From NCBI RefSeq assembly GCF_002954245.1, contig NZ_PPTG01000022.1, positions 62,001 through 126,000 of the forward strand: a stretch of 64,000 nt of DNA, in the 5' to 3' direction. The stretch is from Cryobacterium aureum. Its GTDB lineage: Bacteria > Actinomycetota > Actinomycetes > Actinomycetales > Microbacteriaceae. The notes beneath the pieces were generated by a model, which made no database searches, was not told the DNA's origin, and saw nothing but the letters and a program-made list of their open reading frames with translations. Shown here piece by piece: positions 50,609 through 59,814 of this stretch; the first letter of the stretch is position 1; each line of letters begins with the position of its first letter. The translations under genes were made by a program, and so were the position numbers.

Positions 50609-52096
50609 GTGGCCTTCGTTGAAATCCAAAATGTCAGTAAGCGTTTCGGTGCCACCCGTGCGCTTCAGAGAACGAGTCTCGCGCTGGACCGCGGAGAAAT
50701 TCACGGTCTCCTTGGAGAGAACGGCGCCGGCAAGTCGACTCTCATGAAGGTGCTTTCGGGTGTAATCACACCCGATGAGGGCACAGTCGTCATCGATGGC
50801 GAGATGCTTCAGCACGGTGATCCGAAAGCGGCACGTGAAGCGGGCATCGGTATTGCGTTCCAGGAGTTGAGTTCGCCACCGAATATCAGCGTTGCGATGA
50901 AGCTGTGCCTCCGGGATACCCCAAAGAACGTCCTTGGCATGATCGCCCAAAAACGCCTCATGTCGCACGCTCGCACAGTACTGGATGAGTATCACGCCCC
51001 GTACATCCCCGTGGATGCGCTCATCTCCGAAGTTGATTTGGCGACGAAGCAGCAGATCGAAATCATCGCGGGGATGCGCGACGCGAAACGGCTCCTGGTC
51101 CTGGACGAACCGACCGCGGCCCTACCAGACACCGCTTGGCTTTTCGCGCGGATGCGTCATCTTGCCGCTCAGGGCACGAGCATTATCTACATCAGTCACA
51201 AGCTCAAGGAGATCGAAGAGATCTGCTCTCAGGGCACGGTCATTCGAAATGGCCGCAATGTTGGCAACTTCAAAGCGGGGCAGGAAAGTGAAAAGGAGCT
51301 CGTCGAGCTCATGATTGGCCGCTCGTTCGAGCACACATACCCGGAGAAACGAGACGCCGACGTCCGCGCAGTCGAACCGATCGTCATGGTCAATCGCCTG
51401 TCAGCCGGCAAGGTCGAAGACGTGTCATTTTCCATCTACCCGGGCGAAGTCCTAGGCGTCGCGGCGCTGGAGGGACAAGGTCAGCACGATCTGTTTTACG
51501 CGCTCGCGGGCATCACCCCAAGGACGGGCGGCCAGGTCCAGATCACCCGAGGTAGTGCGAGGCGCGACACCGCGCTCGTGCCGGAGGAACGCAAAGCTGA
51601 GGCGTTGTTTCTGCAGCTGAGCTCCCTATTCAATCTCACCGTTTCGACGCTGGCCGACCTGAGCCGAGCCGGCCTCGTGTCAAAGAAGCGAGAACGCGCG
51701 CTTGGGACTGCCCGCGCGGACGGGGTCCACCTGCCGCACACGATGCTCGACAAGCCTGTCAGCGCGCTCTCCGGCGGCAATCAACAAAAGGTGGTGTTCG
51801 GGCGCGCTTTGTCACAGGATCCCGCCTGCCTAATACTCTTCGACCCCACTCGCGGTGTTGACGTACCTACGAAGGTGGAACTGTACGACCTCATTCGCTC
51901 GTATGCGCAATCGGGTCGAGCAGTGCTCATGTACTCCACGGAGATCCCCGAACTTGTTGGGGTATGTGACCGAGTCTTGTCGATGCACAGTGGTCAATTC
52001 ACCGGTGAGTTCACCGGCTCGCTCGTGTCCGAAACGGACATCCTTAGAGGTGCCCTCAACCTCGAATCCATGTCGGCGCAAAGGGGCACCCTATGA
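50609..52096 (+). CDS. Ribose-type ABC transporter ATP-binding protein
   Basis: A 495-residue double ATPase of the RbsA/MglA type. The first cassette has Walker A GLLGENGAGKSTLMKVLSG and Walker B LLVLDEPTAAL, but an unusual signature region (LISEVDLATKQQIEII). The second has a degenerate Walker A (GVAALEGQGQHDLFYAL) and a good signature SALSGGNQQKV, as is normal in this family. GTG 50609 follows AAAGGAGG. It is 28 bases after the fusion gene and overlaps the permease gene by four bases. It energises import of the operon's substrate. Confidence 0.9.
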   Translation: MAFVEIQNVSKRFGATRALQRTSLALDRGEIHGLLGENGAGKSTLMKVLSGVITPDEGTVVIDGEMLQHGDPKAAREAGIGIAFQELSSPPNISVAMKLCLRDTPKNVLGMIAQKRLMSHARTVLDEYHAPYIPVDALISEVDLATKQQIEIIAGMRDAKRLLVLDEPTAALPDTAWLFARMRHLAAQGTSIIYISHKLKEIEEICSQGTVIRNGRNVGNFKAGQESEKELVELMIGRSFEHTYPEKRDADVRAVEPIVMVNRLSAGKVEDVSFSIYPGEVLGVAALEGQGQHDLFYALAGITPRTGGQVQITRGSARRDTALVPEERKAEALFLQLSSLFNLTVSTLADLSRAGLVSKKRERALGTARADGVHLPHTMLDKPVSALSGGNQQKVVFGRALSQDPACLILFDPTRGVDVPTKVELYDLIRSYAQSGRAVLMYSTEIPELVGVCDRVLSMHSGQFTGEFTGSLVSETDILRGALNLESMSAQRGTL

Positions 52097-53118
52097 CAAT
52101 ATCGACCATCTCAGCGCGCCGGCGCCGCATCTCCGGTGAACTTGTCGCCGCGGTCGTGATCTTTGTGGTGATTTATAGCCTCCTATTGGCGGTTGCACCG
52201 TTCGAGCGGAATCTGTACTCGTTTAGCAACTTTGTCGTCTTGATGATGCCCTTGGCGGTTGCGGTGATCGGCACCTCCACGGTGCTGATTACGGGCGGAT
52301 TCGACTTGTCGGTGGCCGGTACGCTTGGCCTGTCCAATGTGCTTGCCACCGTGCTCACCTCGGCTTACCCGGACATGGGCGTGCCGATTACGATCGGTAT
52401 TCTCGGGCTCGGGCTCGTCGTCGGGCTGTTTAACGGTGTCCTCATCGTGCTTCTTGGGTTGCAGTCGATTGCGGTGACGCTCGCCTCATATATCTGCATG
52501 ACCGGGGTCGCGCTCATTCTCCTTCCCGCACCCGGTGGTTCCGTCCCGATCGAGTTCACCTCGATGTTCAAGCTTTCCGTTGGCGGTTTCCCCGCTGCGC
52601 TAGGCGCGCTCATCGTGCTGTGCCTGCTGTGGGCGTATCTGAGTCGGACGCGCTTCGGGACGACGCTATTCTCGATCGGTTCAGACCGCCAGGCGGCCGT
52701 GATCTCCGGTATGCTCGTTCGCGCCACTGAGGTCGGAGCGTACGCCTTCGCAGGCGTTATGTACGCGATCGCCGGACTGTTCCTTACTGCGGTGACGGCC
52801 TCGGGCGACCCGAACGCGGGGTTCCCGTTCCTCTTGACCAGCTTTGCCGCGGTCGCGCTCGGACTGGTGAGCTTTCGTGGTGGGAAGGGCTCCGCAATCG
52901 GTGCCGTATTTGGCGCCGGGTCCCTCATCGCACTCCCGAAGCTGCTGTTTGGGCTTCGCATTCAGGACTTTTGGTCGGGCGCGATTCTGGGGATTACTAT
53001 CCTGTTAGCACTCAGCCTGCCACTTCTGTCTCACGTCGCCAAACGCCGCCGCCGCCGCCCAGCCGCAGCGGCCGTGACTGACACGCGTTCGCGAAAGGAT
53101 TTGGCCGATGTCGAATAA
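52093..53118 (+). CDS. Ribose-type ABC transporter permease 1
   Basis: A 341-residue permease of the RbsC type with about nine or ten membrane segments. The family block GTSTVLITGGFDLSVAGTLG is present, and FRGGKGSAIGAVFGAGSLIA near the end matches the conserved loop. The C-terminus is strongly basic (KRRRRRPAAA). It overlaps the ATPase gene (ATGA) and the second permease gene (11 bases). The two permeases form the heterodimeric channel. Confidence 0.9.
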   Translation: MTISTISARRRRISGELVAAVVIFVVIYSLLLAVAPFERNLYSFSNFVVLMMPLAVAVIGTSTVLITGGFDLSVAGTLGLSNVLATVLTSAYPDMGVPITIGILGLGLVVGLFNGVLIVLLGLQSIAVTLASYICMTGVALILLPAPGGSVPIEFTSMFKLSVGGFPAALGALIVLCLLWAYLSRTRFGTTLFSIGSDRQAAVISGMLVRATEVGAYAFAGVMYAIAGLFLTAVTASGDPNAGFPFLLTSFAAVALGLVSFRGGKGSAIGAVFGAGSLIALPKLLFGLRIQDFWSGAILGITILLALSLPLLSHVAKRRRRRPAAAAVTDTRSRKDLADVE

Positions 53119-54139
53119 CACGCTTCCCACAGATCAGACCGGCACCACGATCCTTCCCGACCCGCGTCAGGAGAGCGTACCGCGACGGATCGGTGCCTTC
53201 TTCGCGCAACCTGTCGTGATCGTCTGGATCATACTTGTACTCATGTTTCCGCTGTCGCGGATCGTCAGCCCAAACTTTCCCTCCCTCGGACAGTTGGAAA
53301 GCACCCTCATCCTCGGGCTTTTCCTCGTCGTGGTCGCTTTCGGGCAGGGCTTTGTGATCCTCACGGGCGGCTTTGATCTGTCTCTACCACAAACCATTGC
53401 GCTTGGGGCGTTTCTCACCGGATACCTCGCGAACACCGGTTGGCCGGTTATGGGGGCAATTGTGGCCGCCACTATCGGCTGCGCCCTCATAGGGCTGATC
53501 AACGGGCTCCTCGTAGCCCATGCGAAATTTCCGCCATTCATTGTGACACTCGCCACCGGCTCGATTCTGGGTTCGGTGCTTCTCGGAGTTAGCCGCGGCA
53601 CACCCGCCCAACCGTCCCCGGCCGCACTATCGAGTTTGTTTAGTGGAAAAGAATCGTTCCTTGGCGTCCCCACCCCGATCTGGGCACTGGTCATATTCGC
53701 GCTCATCGCTTATCTCATTCAGATGCGGTCAACCATTGGCCGCCGAACCTTCGCAGTCGGCAATAGCGAGATCGCCTCCCGGGTCGCGGGGGTGCCCGTC
53801 TCCTCAACGCTCATCATCGTTTACACGATCGCGGGCATCTCCTCCGGTCTCGCCGGCATTATGCTCCTTGGCTATTCTTCCGGAGCCGACCTGAACATCG
53901 GCGCCTCGTGGCTCCTGCCGAGCATCACCGCTGTCGTGGTAGGCGGGTCGGCTATTCGCGGCGGTGCTGGCTCCTACGCCGGCACTATCGGAGGGGCGCT
54001 CCTACTCACTGTCCTCGGCATCGACATCAGTGCCGCCGGTTTCTCCGAGGGGGTGAAACAAATCCTCTATGGCGTGATCATCCTGATTGCGCTCATTGCC
54101 GCGCGATTGGGCAAGGACACTGGCGCTGCCAGAATCTAA
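53108..54139 (+). CDS. Ribose-type ABC transporter permease 2
   Basis: A 343-residue RbsC-type permease. It has the block GFVILTGGFDLSLPQTIALG, equivalent to that of the first permease, and the conserved VVGGSAIRGGAGSYAGTIGG loop near the C-terminus. About nine membrane segments are predicted. It starts inside the end of the first permease gene. Two distinct RbsC-like subunits are typical for importers of nucleosides, autoinducer-2 and similar small molecules, which does not settle the ligand. Confidence 0.9.
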   Translation: MSNNTLPTDQTGTTILPDPRQESVPRRIGAFFAQPVVIVWIILVLMFPLSRIVSPNFPSLGQLESTLILGLFLVVVAFGQGFVILTGGFDLSLPQTIALGAFLTGYLANTGWPVMGAIVAATIGCALIGLINGLLVAHAKFPPFIVTLATGSILGSVLLGVSRGTPAQPSPAALSSLFSGKESFLGVPTPIWALVIFALIAYLIQMRSTIGRRTFAVGNSEIASRVAGVPVSSTLIIVYTIAGISSGLAGIMLLGYSSGADLNIGASWLLPSITAVVVGGSAIRGGAGSYAGTIGGALLLTVLGIDISAAGFSEGVKQILYGVIILIALIAARLGKDTGAARI

Positions 54140-54175
54140 ATTGAATCACAAACCGCCTGAACAAGGGAGTTATCA

Positions 54176-55435
54176 ATGGCGTCAAGAACAAAAAAATTGA
54201 GTCGGCTGGTCGGTGCCGTCGCGGCGCTGGCGTCGGCGACAATCATGCTATCGGCGTGTACCGCGGCTCCGGGAGACAGCGGCGGTGACGGGCAGAAAGA
54301 CAAGGTCTTCCTGAACCTCAGTTACAGTGGCAATAACTGGCAGGATGAGGCCGCAAACCTCGCCATGGCTATCGCTGAGGCGCCGGAGAACGCCGAAAAA
54401 TATGACGTGACGAAGCAGATCTCCGGCACCGATGTTCAAAAGCAGATCTCGGATCTACAGTCCATGATCGCATCCGGTGCGAAACTTATCGTCTCCTATC
54501 CGATTTCCCCCACCGCGCTCAAACAGGTCGTTCAGGAGGGCTGCGACCGGGGAGTCACCTTTGTGTTCTACGACTCCACAGTGAACGCAGAGTGCGCCTA
54601 CAACGTCGCGTTCATTACCGGTGCCCTCGCCGACGATCCCGAGCGCGCCTTCTTCGGCGCGCAGACCGCTCAGGCCCTCGTCGACCTTTTGGGGGGGGAA
54701 GGTAAAATTTTCCTGAACCGCGGCGTCGCCGGCACGTCAACCGACGCCGTCCATTTTGATACCGCCATGGCCGTGTTCAACAAGCATCCTGGGATCGAGA
54801 TTGTCGCGGAATTCTATGGCAGCTGGGACTCCTCGCAGAGCCAGCAGGAGACCGCGAAAGCGCTCGCCGCTCACCCAGATGTCGAAGGCGTCTGGTCGCA
54901 GGATGGCGAAGCGGGCGTTTTGAAGGCCCTCGAAGCGGCAGGACTGGAAATTCCCGTCACCGGTGAGAACAGCAACTACTTCCGGCAACGGCTCAGCGAG
55001 GGCTGGCCCGGGGTTTCCTCTGGTTCCCCGCCCGCACAGGCTGGCATCGCGATGAAGGTAGGCCTGCACATCCTCGAACACGGCGCCGATGGCATTCCGA
55101 AAAACATCGAGGTGCCGCTGCCGTGGATCACCACCGAAACCGCGAAGCCGTGCGAGGGCGCCGACTTCGTTGACGGCTGCAACTTCTTCCCCGGCGAGGC
55201 CGACACGTTCGTCACCGAGGTGTTCCAGGTGGACCTACTCCCAGAAGCCTCCCTGGATGCTGCCAAAACGGGCACCGGCATCACCGAAGTGCAGGATCTT
55301 CCGAAAATGACGGACTTTGCACAAGCCGAGTGGCGCCGTATCTACACCCGTGATGCCTGTGACGAAGGCTGGGCGGAGGGCACGGTCACCGAGAACCAGA
55401 TTCCGGCGGGCCTGCCTGGTTGCGTTCAACCGTAG
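54176..55435 (+). CDS. ABC transporter substrate-binding lipoprotein (ribose type)
   Basis: A 419-residue periplasmic-binding-protein type I (sugar-binding family 4-like). The N-terminus is a lipoprotein signal: basic MASRTKKLSR, hydrophobic AVAALASATIML, then the lipobox SAC with the lipidated Cys at about residue 28. Mature blocks are VFLNLSYSGNNWQDEAANLA, DVQKQISDLQSMIASGAKLI and WSQDGEAGVLKALEAAGL. It is longer than RbsB because of an extra C-terminal part with several cysteines (KPCEGADFVDGCNFFPG, DACDEGW). It captures the compound imported by the preceding permeases. Confidence 0.9.
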   Translation: MASRTKKLSRLVGAVAALASATIMLSACTAAPGDSGGDGQKDKVFLNLSYSGNNWQDEAANLAMAIAEAPENAEKYDVTKQISGTDVQKQISDLQSMIASGAKLIVSYPISPTALKQVVQEGCDRGVTFVFYDSTVNAECAYNVAFITGALADDPERAFFGAQTAQALVDLLGGEGKIFLNRGVAGTSTDAVHFDTAMAVFNKHPGIEIVAEFYGSWDSSQSQQETAKALAAHPDVEGVWSQDGEAGVLKALEAAGLEIPVTGENSNYFRQRLSEGWPGVSSGSPPAQAGIAMKVGLHILEHGADGIPKNIEVPLPWITTETAKPCEGADFVDGCNFFPGEADTFVTEVFQVDLLPEASLDAAKTGTGITEVQDLPKMTDFAQAEWRRIYTRDACDEGWAEGTVTENQIPAGLPGCVQP

Positions 55436-55503
55436 GCGCACGAACATCGGTGGGGGCGGCCGCGCCGTCCCCACCGCCAATCAGGTGAGAGAAGACGAGA
55501 ACC

Positions 55504-56244
55504 ATGGAAATTAACGCGGACGCAGGAGAAAGCTTCGGCCGTTGGAACCTCGGCGACCAGGCGGAGCTGTTCAAGCATATCGACGCAGTGAATATTGCGT
55601 GCGGCTTCCATGCCGGCGACCCGACCACGATGCGAAAAACCGTTGACCAGGCGATGGAGCACGAGCTTAGCCTTGGTGCACACCCGGGCTATCAGGACCT
55701 AATCGGATTTGGGCGTCGCATAATTCCGATGGCCTCACTCAGTATCGTCGATATGATCCTTTATCAGGTTGGGGCGCTCGACGGGATCGTTACCGCTCGC
55801 GGTGGAACCCTTCGTCACATCAAACCCCATGGGTCGTTGTACGGGACGATTGCCCGCGATGCGGAACTCGCCGACATGATCGGCCGTTCGCTCGTGCGCG
55901 CCTACCCACATTTGCCCGTCTATCTCACCCCGAGTGTCGGTGCCGATGCGCTGGAGCTGGCCGGGGTGCGGGTCGTGCGGGAGAACGCCGTCGACCTCGA
56001 GTTTGACGACGAGGGGATGAACGTGATCGACCCAGTCCCACACGAGAAGGCGCCCGGTCCCATCGCCGAACAGGCGGTGCGGATCACCCAAGGTCATGTC
56101 CTCACGAACACCGGGAAAACGGTGTCCATGCATCTCGAGAGCATGTGTGTGCACGGCGACCGGGTGAACGCCCCTGATATCGCGGCACAGGTGCGCGCGG
56201 CACTGAGTGACGCGGGTGTCCACGTCGGCCCCTTGAATGTATAG
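55504..56244 (+). CDS. pxpA: LamB/YcsF-family protein, 5-oxoprolinase subunit A-like
   Basis: A 246-residue PxpA homologue. Family blocks are EINADAGESFGRWNLGDQAE, VNIACGFHAGDPTTMRKTVD, LGAHPGYQDLIGFGRR and HIKPHGSLYG. With PxpB and PxpC it forms the ATP-dependent 5-oxoprolinase that opens a lactam ring. The three genes lie in order A-B-C here. In this operon they are followed by BCCP and biotin carboxylase genes, so the substrate may be a lactam or amide other than 5-oxoproline. It begins 69 bases after the binding-protein gene. Confidence 0.85.
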   Translation: MEINADAGESFGRWNLGDQAELFKHIDAVNIACGFHAGDPTTMRKTVDQAMEHELSLGAHPGYQDLIGFGRRIIPMASLSIVDMILYQVGALDGIVTARGGTLRHIKPHGSLYGTIARDAELADMIGRSLVRAYPHLPVYLTPSVGADALELAGVRVVRENAVDLEFDDEGMNVIDPVPHEKAPGPIAEQAVRITQGHVLTNTGKTVSMHLESMCVHGDRVNAPDIAAQVRAALSDAGVHVGPLNV

Positions 56245-56253
56245 GAATCATCA

Positions 56254-57159
56254 ATGACTGATATGTATCGTCAGCTCAGCGGCGGCGGCGGCGGCAGGCT
56301 CAGCTTCGGCGGCGATGAGTTTATTTTCGTTGAGCTGTCCGAGGAGATGCGCATCCAGCAGGCGCTGACCATTCAGACGCTCGCGCGCACCCTCACCGCG
56401 ATGAACCTTCCTGGTGTGACTGACGTGTGTCCCTCGCACGCCAGCTACATGATCCGTTACATCCCGGAACGAGTGAACCTACCGGAACTGCTCGCCACGC
56501 TCCAGGGGGTGCACGAGGAAATAGTCACCGGGCGTCCGGCCACGATCAACACCCGCATCGTGGATGTGCCTGTCTATTACAACGATCCGTGGACCCGTGA
56601 AGCGCTCATGAAGTTTCGAGACCGCCACCAGGACCCGGGCAGCACAGACATCGAGTACGCGGCCCGAGTCAACGGGTTTGAGAGCATCGATGAGCTCATT
56701 GCCGCGCACACTAGACACCCATTCCTCGTCACATTCATGAACTTCGTTCCGGGGAACGCGGAGAGCGTCCAGCTCGTGCCACGCGAGCTTCAGATAGAAG
56801 TTCCCAAGTACAAGTCCCCCCGGACTGAAACGCCCTCCCGCGCGGTCGGGCACGGCGGCGCCTTCACGAACATCTACCCCTCCGCCGGTGCCGGGGGTGT
56901 GCAGTTACTCGGCCGAACCCCCATCAACGTCGTGGACATGACGCAGACGCGTGCCGATTTTCGGGAACGCCCTGTCCTCTTCCCCGCAGGCACTCTCATC
57001 TCCTTCCGAGCTATCTCCGAAGCGGAATATTTCGATATCCGGGCGGCGGTGGACGCGGACGAGTATCGCGTGCGCGTCGCTGATATCGAGTTCTCTGTCG
57101 GAAAGCACCTCGAAGACTGGGAGACCTACAACGACGAACTCCTGGAGGCACTCCGATGA
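56254..57159 (+). CDS. pxpB: KipI/CT_C_D-type protein, 5-oxoprolinase subunit B-like
   Basis: A 301-residue protein of the KipI/PxpB family, homologous to one half of the urea-carboxylase carboxyltransferase domain (CT_C_D). Blocks are FVELSEEMRIQQALTIQTLA, HASYMIRYIP, VTFMNFVPGNAESVQLVP-type and the Gly-rich SAGAGGVQLLGRTPINVVD. It is somewhat longer than E. coli PxpB. It lies nine bases after pxpA and overlaps pxpC by four bases. Gly-rich residues 7-15 (SGGGGGRLS) at the N-terminus are unusual. Confidence 0.87.
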   Translation: MTDMYRQLSGGGGGRLSFGGDEFIFVELSEEMRIQQALTIQTLARTLTAMNLPGVTDVCPSHASYMIRYIPERVNLPELLATLQGVHEEIVTGRPATINTRIVDVPVYYNDPWTREALMKFRDRHQDPGSTDIEYAARVNGFESIDELIAAHTRHPFLVTFMNFVPGNAESVQLVPRELQIEVPKYKSPRTETPSRAVGHGGAFTNIYPSAGAGGVQLLGRTPINVVDMTQTRADFRERPVLFPAGTLISFRAISEAEYFDIRAAVDADEYRVRVADIEFSVGKHLEDWETYNDELLEALR

Positions 57160-58175
57160 TGCATATCATCATGCCCGGACTGCAAACCCTAGTTCAGGAC
57201 AGCGGGCGCGACGGCTACTATGCCCTGGGAATGCCGCCTGCCGGTGCCCTTGACCAGCGTTCCTACACGTTAGGGAACATGCTCGTCGGAAACGATCCCC
57301 GCGCGGCCGGCTTGGAATTCGCATTCATGGGGCCGGCGATCCAGTTCCAATCAGACACCGTTATCGCGGTGACCGGGGCCGAGGTGACCGTCCTCATTGA
57401 CGGTGAGCCACAGCCGATGTGGGCGAGTGTGCCTGTCAAGAACGGACAAACTCTGTCTTTTGGGCCGATGACCCGCGGCAGTCGCGGATACATTGCCGTG
57501 CGCGGCGGGGTCGATGTGCCAAAACTCTCGGGGAGCCGCTCCACATACCAAACCGTTCAGTTCGGCGGGCACATGGGCCGTGCCTTGAAACCGGGTGATG
57601 TGCTTCCCATCGGCACCCAAATCCACTCGGACGACGGTCATGGCGATCGCATCCGCGAGTTGGACCCGAAGTACCTGCCATCGCTTGATGCCAGCGCGGA
57701 CCTGGCCGTGGTCACCGGCCTGTGTAACTACCGGTTCACTCCCGAGTCGGTGCAGCTCTTCTTTGAATCCGACTTCACGGTCTCCCATGAAGCCAATCGC
57801 ACCGGCTACCGTCTGATCGGACCGGCCCTCGAATTCGTGGAACGTGACGTACCCTTCGGAGCCGGGAGCGACCCCAGCAACGTCGTCAACCTCGGCTACC
57901 CCCTAGGGTCGATCCAGATCCCGAGTGGGAATGAGCCCATCTGCCTGCTTCGTGACGCAGTCACTGGTGGCGGATACGTCACGTTCGGCACGATTATCTC
58001 CACCGACCTTGATGCACTTGCACAGCTGAAAACACCGGACACGGTGACCTTCACCTCCGTGTCCGTCACTGAAGCGCATGCAAAACGACGACACGCCCAC
58101 AACGAACTCGCACAGATTGCAAAATCCCTCAAGTACCCGTGGGTATTTGGGGTAGAACGAAAGGAAACCGCATGA
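57156..58175 (+). CDS. pxpC: KipA/CT_A_B-type biotin-dependent carboxyltransferase-like protein
   Basis: A 339-residue member of the CT_A_B family (PxpC/KipA), homologous to the other half of the urea-carboxylase carboxyltransferase. Blocks are LVQDSGRDGYYALGMPPAGA followed by LDQRS, FAFMGPAIQF, AVTGAEVTVLIDG, RGSRGYIAVRGGVDVP and GGYVTFGTIIS. In this operon a carrier protein and a biotin carboxylase follow directly, so it may be a real biotin-dependent transferase rather than only an oxoprolinase subunit. Its stop overlaps the BCCP start. Confidence 0.88.
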   Translation: MMHIIMPGLQTLVQDSGRDGYYALGMPPAGALDQRSYTLGNMLVGNDPRAAGLEFAFMGPAIQFQSDTVIAVTGAEVTVLIDGEPQPMWASVPVKNGQTLSFGPMTRGSRGYIAVRGGVDVPKLSGSRSTYQTVQFGGHMGRALKPGDVLPIGTQIHSDDGHGDRIRELDPKYLPSLDASADLAVVTGLCNYRFTPESVQLFFESDFTVSHEANRTGYRLIGPALEFVERDVPFGAGSDPSNVVNLGYPLGSIQIPSGNEPICLLRDAVTGGGYVTFGTIISTDLDALAQLKTPDTVTFTSVSVTEAHAKRRHAHNELAQIAKSLKYPWVFGVERKETA

Positions 58176-58417
58176 GTACACAGATGATCGCGGCCCCGGC
58201 GCCAGGGGTCTTTTGGCAACGACCGGGCTCCGACGAGGAACCCTTCCTCACACCCGGTCAGGAAGTTCGTATCGGCCAAACCATCGGCATTATCGAGATC
58301 ATGAAAATGTTCGTGGAGGTGCACGCCGATCGTGACGGCATCTTCAAGCGGTATGTGATCGGCAACGGCGAAAGCATACCCATGGGCGCCAGCCTCGTCG
58401 AGCTCGAGGGGGCATAA
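58172..58417 (+). CDS. Biotin carboxyl carrier protein
   Basis: An 81-residue biotinyl domain protein. The biotinylation motif is EIMKM within GIIEIMKMFVEV, so the biotinylated lysine is in the MKM triplet (about residue 47). It lacks the long Ala/Pro-rich N-terminal extension of acetyl-CoA carboxylase BCCPs and is thus a minimal carrier. ATG 58172 overlaps the pxpC stop by four bases. It would shuttle the carboxyl group from the biotin carboxylase encoded next to the PxpB/PxpC carboxyltransferase-like pair. Confidence 0.9.
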   Translation: MSTQMIAAPAPGVFWQRPGSDEEPFLTPGQEVRIGQTIGIIEIMKMFVEVHADRDGIFKRYVIGNGESIPMGASLVELEGA

Positions 58418-58422
58418 CCCAG

Positions 58423-59814
58423 ATGAAGCGAGTCCTTGTCGCCAACCGTGGCGAGATCGCGGTGCGCATCATCCGCGCCTGCCACGACGCCGGAATTGAA
58501 GCTATTGCCGTCTACTCGGACGTCGACCGTGACGCGCTGCATGTGCAGCTGGCCGACCAAGCCGTCCACATCGGGAAAGCGGCCGCCCCTGAAAGCTACC
58601 TAAACCAGGAAGCGCTCATCGCTGCCGCCCACGAGGGAAATGCCGACGCGGTCCATCCCGGTTACGGGTTCCTCGCGGAAAACGCCCAGTTCGCCGCTCT
58701 CGTTCAGCACGAAGGCTTCATCTGGGTTGGACCCGGCGCCGACATTATCGACCGTATGGGCGATAAGGCGCAGGCGCGCGCTCTCGCGATCGAAGCGGAC
58801 GTTCCGGTCGTCCCGGGAAGCGTGGTGCTAAGCAACCTCGCTCACGCTACCGACGAAGCCTCTCGGCTCGGCTACCCGGTCCTCCTTAAAGCAGCCGAAG
58901 GCGGTGGTGGCAAAGGTATCCGTGCCGTAGAGAACGAGGGTGAACTCCAGCAGGCATTTACCGAAGCGGTTCGGGAGGTCACTGCCGCCTTTGGCGCAGC
59001 GAACATCTACCTGGAGAAGTCACTCAGCAACGTCAGGCACATCGAAGTCCAAATCCTCGGAGACCAATCCGGCAACATCGTGCACCTTCACGAACGCGAC
59101 TGCTCACTCCAACGGCGCCGACAAAAGGTAGTGGAAGAAGCCCCCGCGTCGAACCTTGCGCCACAAACCCGTCGGAAACTCCACGAGTACGCCGTCACGC
59201 TCGCCCAAAAGATGGGGTACTTCTCCGCAGGAACCGTCGAGTTCCTCGTCGATAACGACGGTGGTATCTACTTCATTGAGGTAAATGCTCGAATTCAGGT
59301 GGAGCACGGAATAACGGAAATGGTTACCGGGATCGACATTTGTGTGGAACAGCTCCGGGTCGCCTTTGGGAGCGAACTGTCATTTACCCAGGCGGGGGTG
59401 ACTGTCACTGGCCATGCCATTGAAGCGCGAATCAATGCCGAGAATCCGGCCTTTCACTTTGTCGGGAGTCCCGGCGAAATCGAATACTGCCGCACACCGT
59501 CGGGCCCCGGAGTTCGCGTGGACACATTCGTTGAGACCGGCACCACCGTGCAACCCCACTACGATTCCCTTATCGCGAAAGTCATGGTCCACGCACCGAC
59601 GCGTGAGCAGGCGAGTCTGCGAATGAACCGGGCCCTGAACGAAATGATCATAATCGGGATCAGCACAACCAAGTCCGTCGTCCAAAACGTGGTGAACACG
59701 ACTTGGTTCGACGACGCTGACTATACGACCGAAACTTTGGAGAAGGTCCTGCCAACACTCGTCCACACCTCCGCGTCGGGTCTGGACCGCAAAAATATCG
59801 TGGTCAACGAGTGA
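58423..59814 (+). CDS. Biotin carboxylase
   Basis: A 463-residue ATP-grasp biotin carboxylase of the AccC type. Motifs are RVLVANRGEIAVRIIRA, HPGYGFLAEN, the ATP loop EGGGGKGIR, RDCSLQRRRQKVVEEAPA and the metal-binding FIEVNARIQVEHGITEMVTG. Typical length for the family. It carboxylates the biotin of the adjacent carrier protein with ATP and bicarbonate. It lies in the pxp operon and not with acetyl-CoA carboxylase genes, which indicates a dedicated role. The stop overlaps the GTG of the following dehydrogenase gene. Confidence 0.92.
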   Translation: MKRVLVANRGEIAVRIIRACHDAGIEAIAVYSDVDRDALHVQLADQAVHIGKAAAPESYLNQEALIAAAHEGNADAVHPGYGFLAENAQFAALVQHEGFIWVGPGADIIDRMGDKAQARALAIEADVPVVPGSVVLSNLAHATDEASRLGYPVLLKAAEGGGGKGIRAVENEGELQQAFTEAVREVTAAFGAANIYLEKSLSNVRHIEVQILGDQSGNIVHLHERDCSLQRRRQKVVEEAPASNLAPQTRRKLHEYAVTLAQKMGYFSAGTVEFLVDNDGGIYFIEVNARIQVEHGITEMVTGIDICVEQLRVAFGSELSFTQAGVTVTGHAIEARINAENPAFHFVGSPGEIEYCRTPSGPGVRVDTFVETGTTVQPHYDSLIAKVMVHAPTREQASLRMNRALNEMIIIGISTTKSVVQNVVNTTWFDDADYTTETLEKVLPTLVHTSASGLDRKNIVVNE

